Of a stretch of 7,432 nucleotides of DNA, positions 5,791 through 7,432 are shown piece by piece. The notes under the pieces are model-generated. The model saw only the letters and a program-made list of their open reading frames with translations, made no database searches and was not told where the DNA came from. The translations under genes and the position numbers were made by a program. Source of the stretch: Chloroflexota bacterium (GTDB lineage: Bacteria > Chloroflexota > Ktedonobacteria > Ktedonobacterales > JACDGC01). Where the stretch lies: contig JAKAOI010000104.1 in assembly GCA_021812265.1 (NCBI GenBank), positions 1 through 7,432 on the forward strand. The letters run 5' to 3'. Position 1 is the first letter of the stretch. Each line of letters opens with the position of its first letter.

Positions 5791-7107
5791 ATGACAAATG
5801 GACAGAGAAGAGGAATTTCCCCGGAAAATACTGTTTTTGTCTCACTGTGTTTTGAAGGCCCAGATACACCATATTCCAGCGCCGGAGGTTTGGGTACCCG
5901 CGTTTCGGAATTAACCGATTCGCTGGCGCACGAAGGGTATGAAACACATTTGGTTTTTATTGGGGATCCTGCGCTGCCGGGAGTTGAAACGCGCGTAGAC
6001 GGCAAATTGACATTGCATCGCTGGTCACAGTGGATTAGCAAATATTATCTCAATGGTGTGTATGATGGCGAGGAAGCCAAGTTATATGATATGAACGAAA
6101 GTGTGCCGGCGTATGTGCGTTATCGCATTATTGAGCCAGCGGCGGCGCAAGGCAAAATGGTTGTTGTTATCGGCGAAGATTGGCATACAGCCGAGTTAAT
6201 TACTAAAATATCAGATGAGTTGTATTGGTATGGGCTGCGCGATAAAGTTATATTAATGTGGAATCTCAATAGTTTAATGTCACTGCATCGCATTAATTGG
6301 GGACGGCTGAACTATGTGGCCACTGTTACAACGGTTAGCAGATATATGAAACATCGCATGTGGTCGTTTGGGGTGAATCCGTTAGTCATTCCCAATGGCA
6401 TTCCCAGCCGTTTATTTGAACCGACCGATACGGAAAAAGTGCAGGATTTGCGGGCTATTATACAGGCAGGAGATCCTTCTCTGCAGTTTTTATTTAAAAT
6501 TGGCAGGTTTGATCCGGATAAACGTTGGATTATGGCGATTGAAGCAGCCGCGCGGCTGAAATATTCCGGTAAACCGATGCGAATGATGATTCGCGGTGGC
6601 ATTGAACCCCATGGCGGCGAAGCGCTGAGCCGAGCGCGCCATTTAGGTTTGGTGGTAAAAGATATTGAGGCCAAAAGACCAAATGTAGCTGAATGCTTGG
6701 ATTTGGTAAGAAACGCCGGACCGGCCGATATCTATAATCTGCGCTTTTTTGTGCCGGAAGAGTTTGTGCGCATTTGCTATACTGCCTCTGACGCTGTTTT
6801 GGCAAATTCTGGGCATGAACCGTTTGGTTTGGTGGGTTTAGAGGTGATGGCTGCCGGCGGAGTAGCGTTTACAGGGGCTACCGGGGAGGATTATGTGGTA
6901 AGTTTTGAAAACGCTGTTGCTGTGGAAAGCGATGATCCGGATGAAATTGTGGGTTATTTATATCATTTATCGCATCACCCCGAAGATAGTGAAAAAATCC
7001 GGAAAACGGGATTTGTATCGGCAAAACAGTTTACATGGGAGGCAGTTTTTGAAAATCTTGCCGGTAAAATTGAGTATTTGGCGCGTAAACAAAGTATCAT
7101 TTTATAA
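5791..7107 (+). CDS. Glycogen/starch-synthase-like glycosyltransferase (GT4/GT5 type)
   Basis: The predicted protein has 438 residues and a GT-B fold. The N-terminal half begins with a Rossmann strand (TVFVSLCFEGPD), then PYSSAGGLGTRVSELTDSLA (27-46), the glycine-rich loop that corresponds to the KTGGL region of glycogen synthases. DWHTA at 130-134 is the acceptor-side motif seen in starch/glycogen synthases. In the C-terminal half, GRFDPDK (238-244) supplies R239 and K244, expected to bind donor phosphates. EPFGLVGLE (343-351) is the EX7E motif of retaining GT4/GT5 enzymes. It probably transfers glucose from a nucleotide sugar to an alpha-glucan in the cytoplasm; donor and product are not determinable. 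No signal peptide or membrane span is seen. The GH57 gene starts 23 bases downstream, so the two are likely co-transcribed and act on the same glucan. An in-frame ATG at 5683 is a less likely start. Confidence 0.85.
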   Translation: MTNGQRRGISPENTVFVSLCFEGPDTPYSSAGGLGTRVSELTDSLAHEGYETHLVFIGDPALPGVETRVDGKLTLHRWSQWISKYYLNGVYDGEEAKLYDMNESVPAYVRYRIIEPAAAQGKMVVVIGEDWHTAELITKISDELYWYGLRDKVILMWNLNSLMSLHRINWGRLNYVATVTTVSRYMKHRMWSFGVNPLVIPNGIPSRLFEPTDTEKVQDLRAIIQAGDPSLQFLFKIGRFDPDKRWIMAIEAAARLKYSGKPMRMMIRGGIEPHGGEALSRARHLGLVVKDIEAKRPNVAECLDLVRNAGPADIYNLRFFVPEEFVRICYTASDAVLANSGHEPFGLVGLEVMAAGGVAFTGATGEDYVVSFENAVAVESDDPDEIVGYLYHLSHHPEDSEKIRKTGFVSAKQFTWEAVFENLAGKIEYLARKQSIIL

Positions 7108-7117
7108 TTGCAGACCG

Positions 7118-7123
7118 AAAGGA
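7118..7123 (+). promoter_or_regulatory. Ribosome binding site of the GH57 gene
   Basis: AAAGGA sits seven bases before ATG 7131, within the 23-base gap after the glycosyltransferase stop. There is no room for a separate terminator, which supports an operon and fixes the GH57 start. Confidence 0.7.
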
Positions 7124-7130
7124 TACCAAC

Positions 7131-7432
7131 ATGTCTACTCAAGTGGCAATTTATACGGTGGTGCACCAGCCGCGCCGGCTGAAACTTCCGGCGCAGCCGA
7201 TACCGCCTGGCGCTTCAATAGCGGATATTGAACGCTGTGTGTTTGATGAGGCAATGAATCAGCGCTACTTTGAACAAGTTGCTAAAAAATGCTACTATCC
7301 GGCGACTGAACGATTTATCCGGATGGTGAAATCGCAAGACTTTAAGTTATCCATTGGGTTTTCTGTTTCTTTTTTACAGCAGGCAGAAAAATGGGATCCT
7401 GTTTTATTGGATATGTTTAAAGAATTGGAGAT
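7131..7432 (+). CDS. GH57 family glycoside hydrolase (3' partial)
   Basis: The first 100 codons are present and remain open to the end of the window. The protein begins with a beta strand (VAIYTVV) leading to HQP at residues 12-14, conserved region I of GH57. It then shows the typical FDEAMNQRYFEQVAKKCYYP segment (about 43-62) and KLSIGFSVSFLQQAEKWDPVLLDMFKEL, which match the N-terminal barrel of GH57 alpha-amylase/glucanotransferase-like enzymes. The catalytic Glu and Asp of the family lie further downstream and cannot be checked, so amylase, 4-alpha-glucanotransferase and branching enzyme cannot be told apart. No signal peptide is seen, so a cytoplasmic role in alpha-glucan turnover with the upstream glycosyltransferase is likely. 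Confidence 0.85.
   Translation, partial: MSTQVAIYTVVHQPRRLKLPAQPIPPGASIADIERCVFDEAMNQRYFEQVAKKCYYPATERFIRMVKSQDFKLSIGFSVSFLQQAEKWDPVLLDMFKELE

Noticed and set aside
5607..6041. 144-codon open frame on the - strand
   Set aside because: Much of it is antisense to the well-supported glycosyltransferase and the rest covers the repeat edge; the peptide shows no domain features.

Overview
This looks like a chromosomal stretch from a free-living bacterium of roughly balanced base composition. The phylum cannot be fixed from the sequence. The style of the permease, the TPR/metallopeptidase protein and the glycosyltransferase-GH57 pair are compatible with Chloroflexota or a similar deep lineage, but that is a weak inference. 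No rRNA, tRNA, CRISPR, phage or transposase gene was seen. All supported genes are on the + strand.

Layout: (1) From base 1 to 2185 runs the 3' part of a large membrane protein. It has a zinc metallopeptidase domain of peptidase-MA type (HEMTH followed by WLDEGLA), four membrane spans, TPR-like helices and a C-terminal beta domain. (2) A 350-base gap holds two terminator-like hairpins, a Shine-Dalgarno-led two-codon mini-ORF and a possible -10 box. (3) Bases 2536-5352 encode a 938-residue fusion: a 12-span amino-acid-permease-like (APC) transporter, a coiled coil, an intact diguanylate cyclase (GGEEF with I-site), and an HD-GYP phosphodiesterase with one unusual metal-ligand substitution. (4) A 438-base gap contains a compact 135-base inverted-repeat element carrying two strong back-to-back hairpins; it may be a non-autonomous mobile or structured repeat. 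(5) Bases 5791-7107 encode a glycogen-synthase-like GT4/GT5 glycosyltransferase, followed 23 bases later by the start of a GH57 glycoside hydrolase that runs off the window. These two very likely form an alpha-glucan metabolism operon.

The standout is the permease-GGDEF-HD-GYP protein. It puts a transporter fold, a c-di-GMP synthase and a c-di-GMP hydrolase on one chain, which suggests a nutrient 'transceptor' that would set c-di-GMP according to amino-acid (or related solute) binding or flux. The flanking genes do not obviously share its function. Terminators and the hairpin element separate it from both neighbours, so it is probably transcribed alone.
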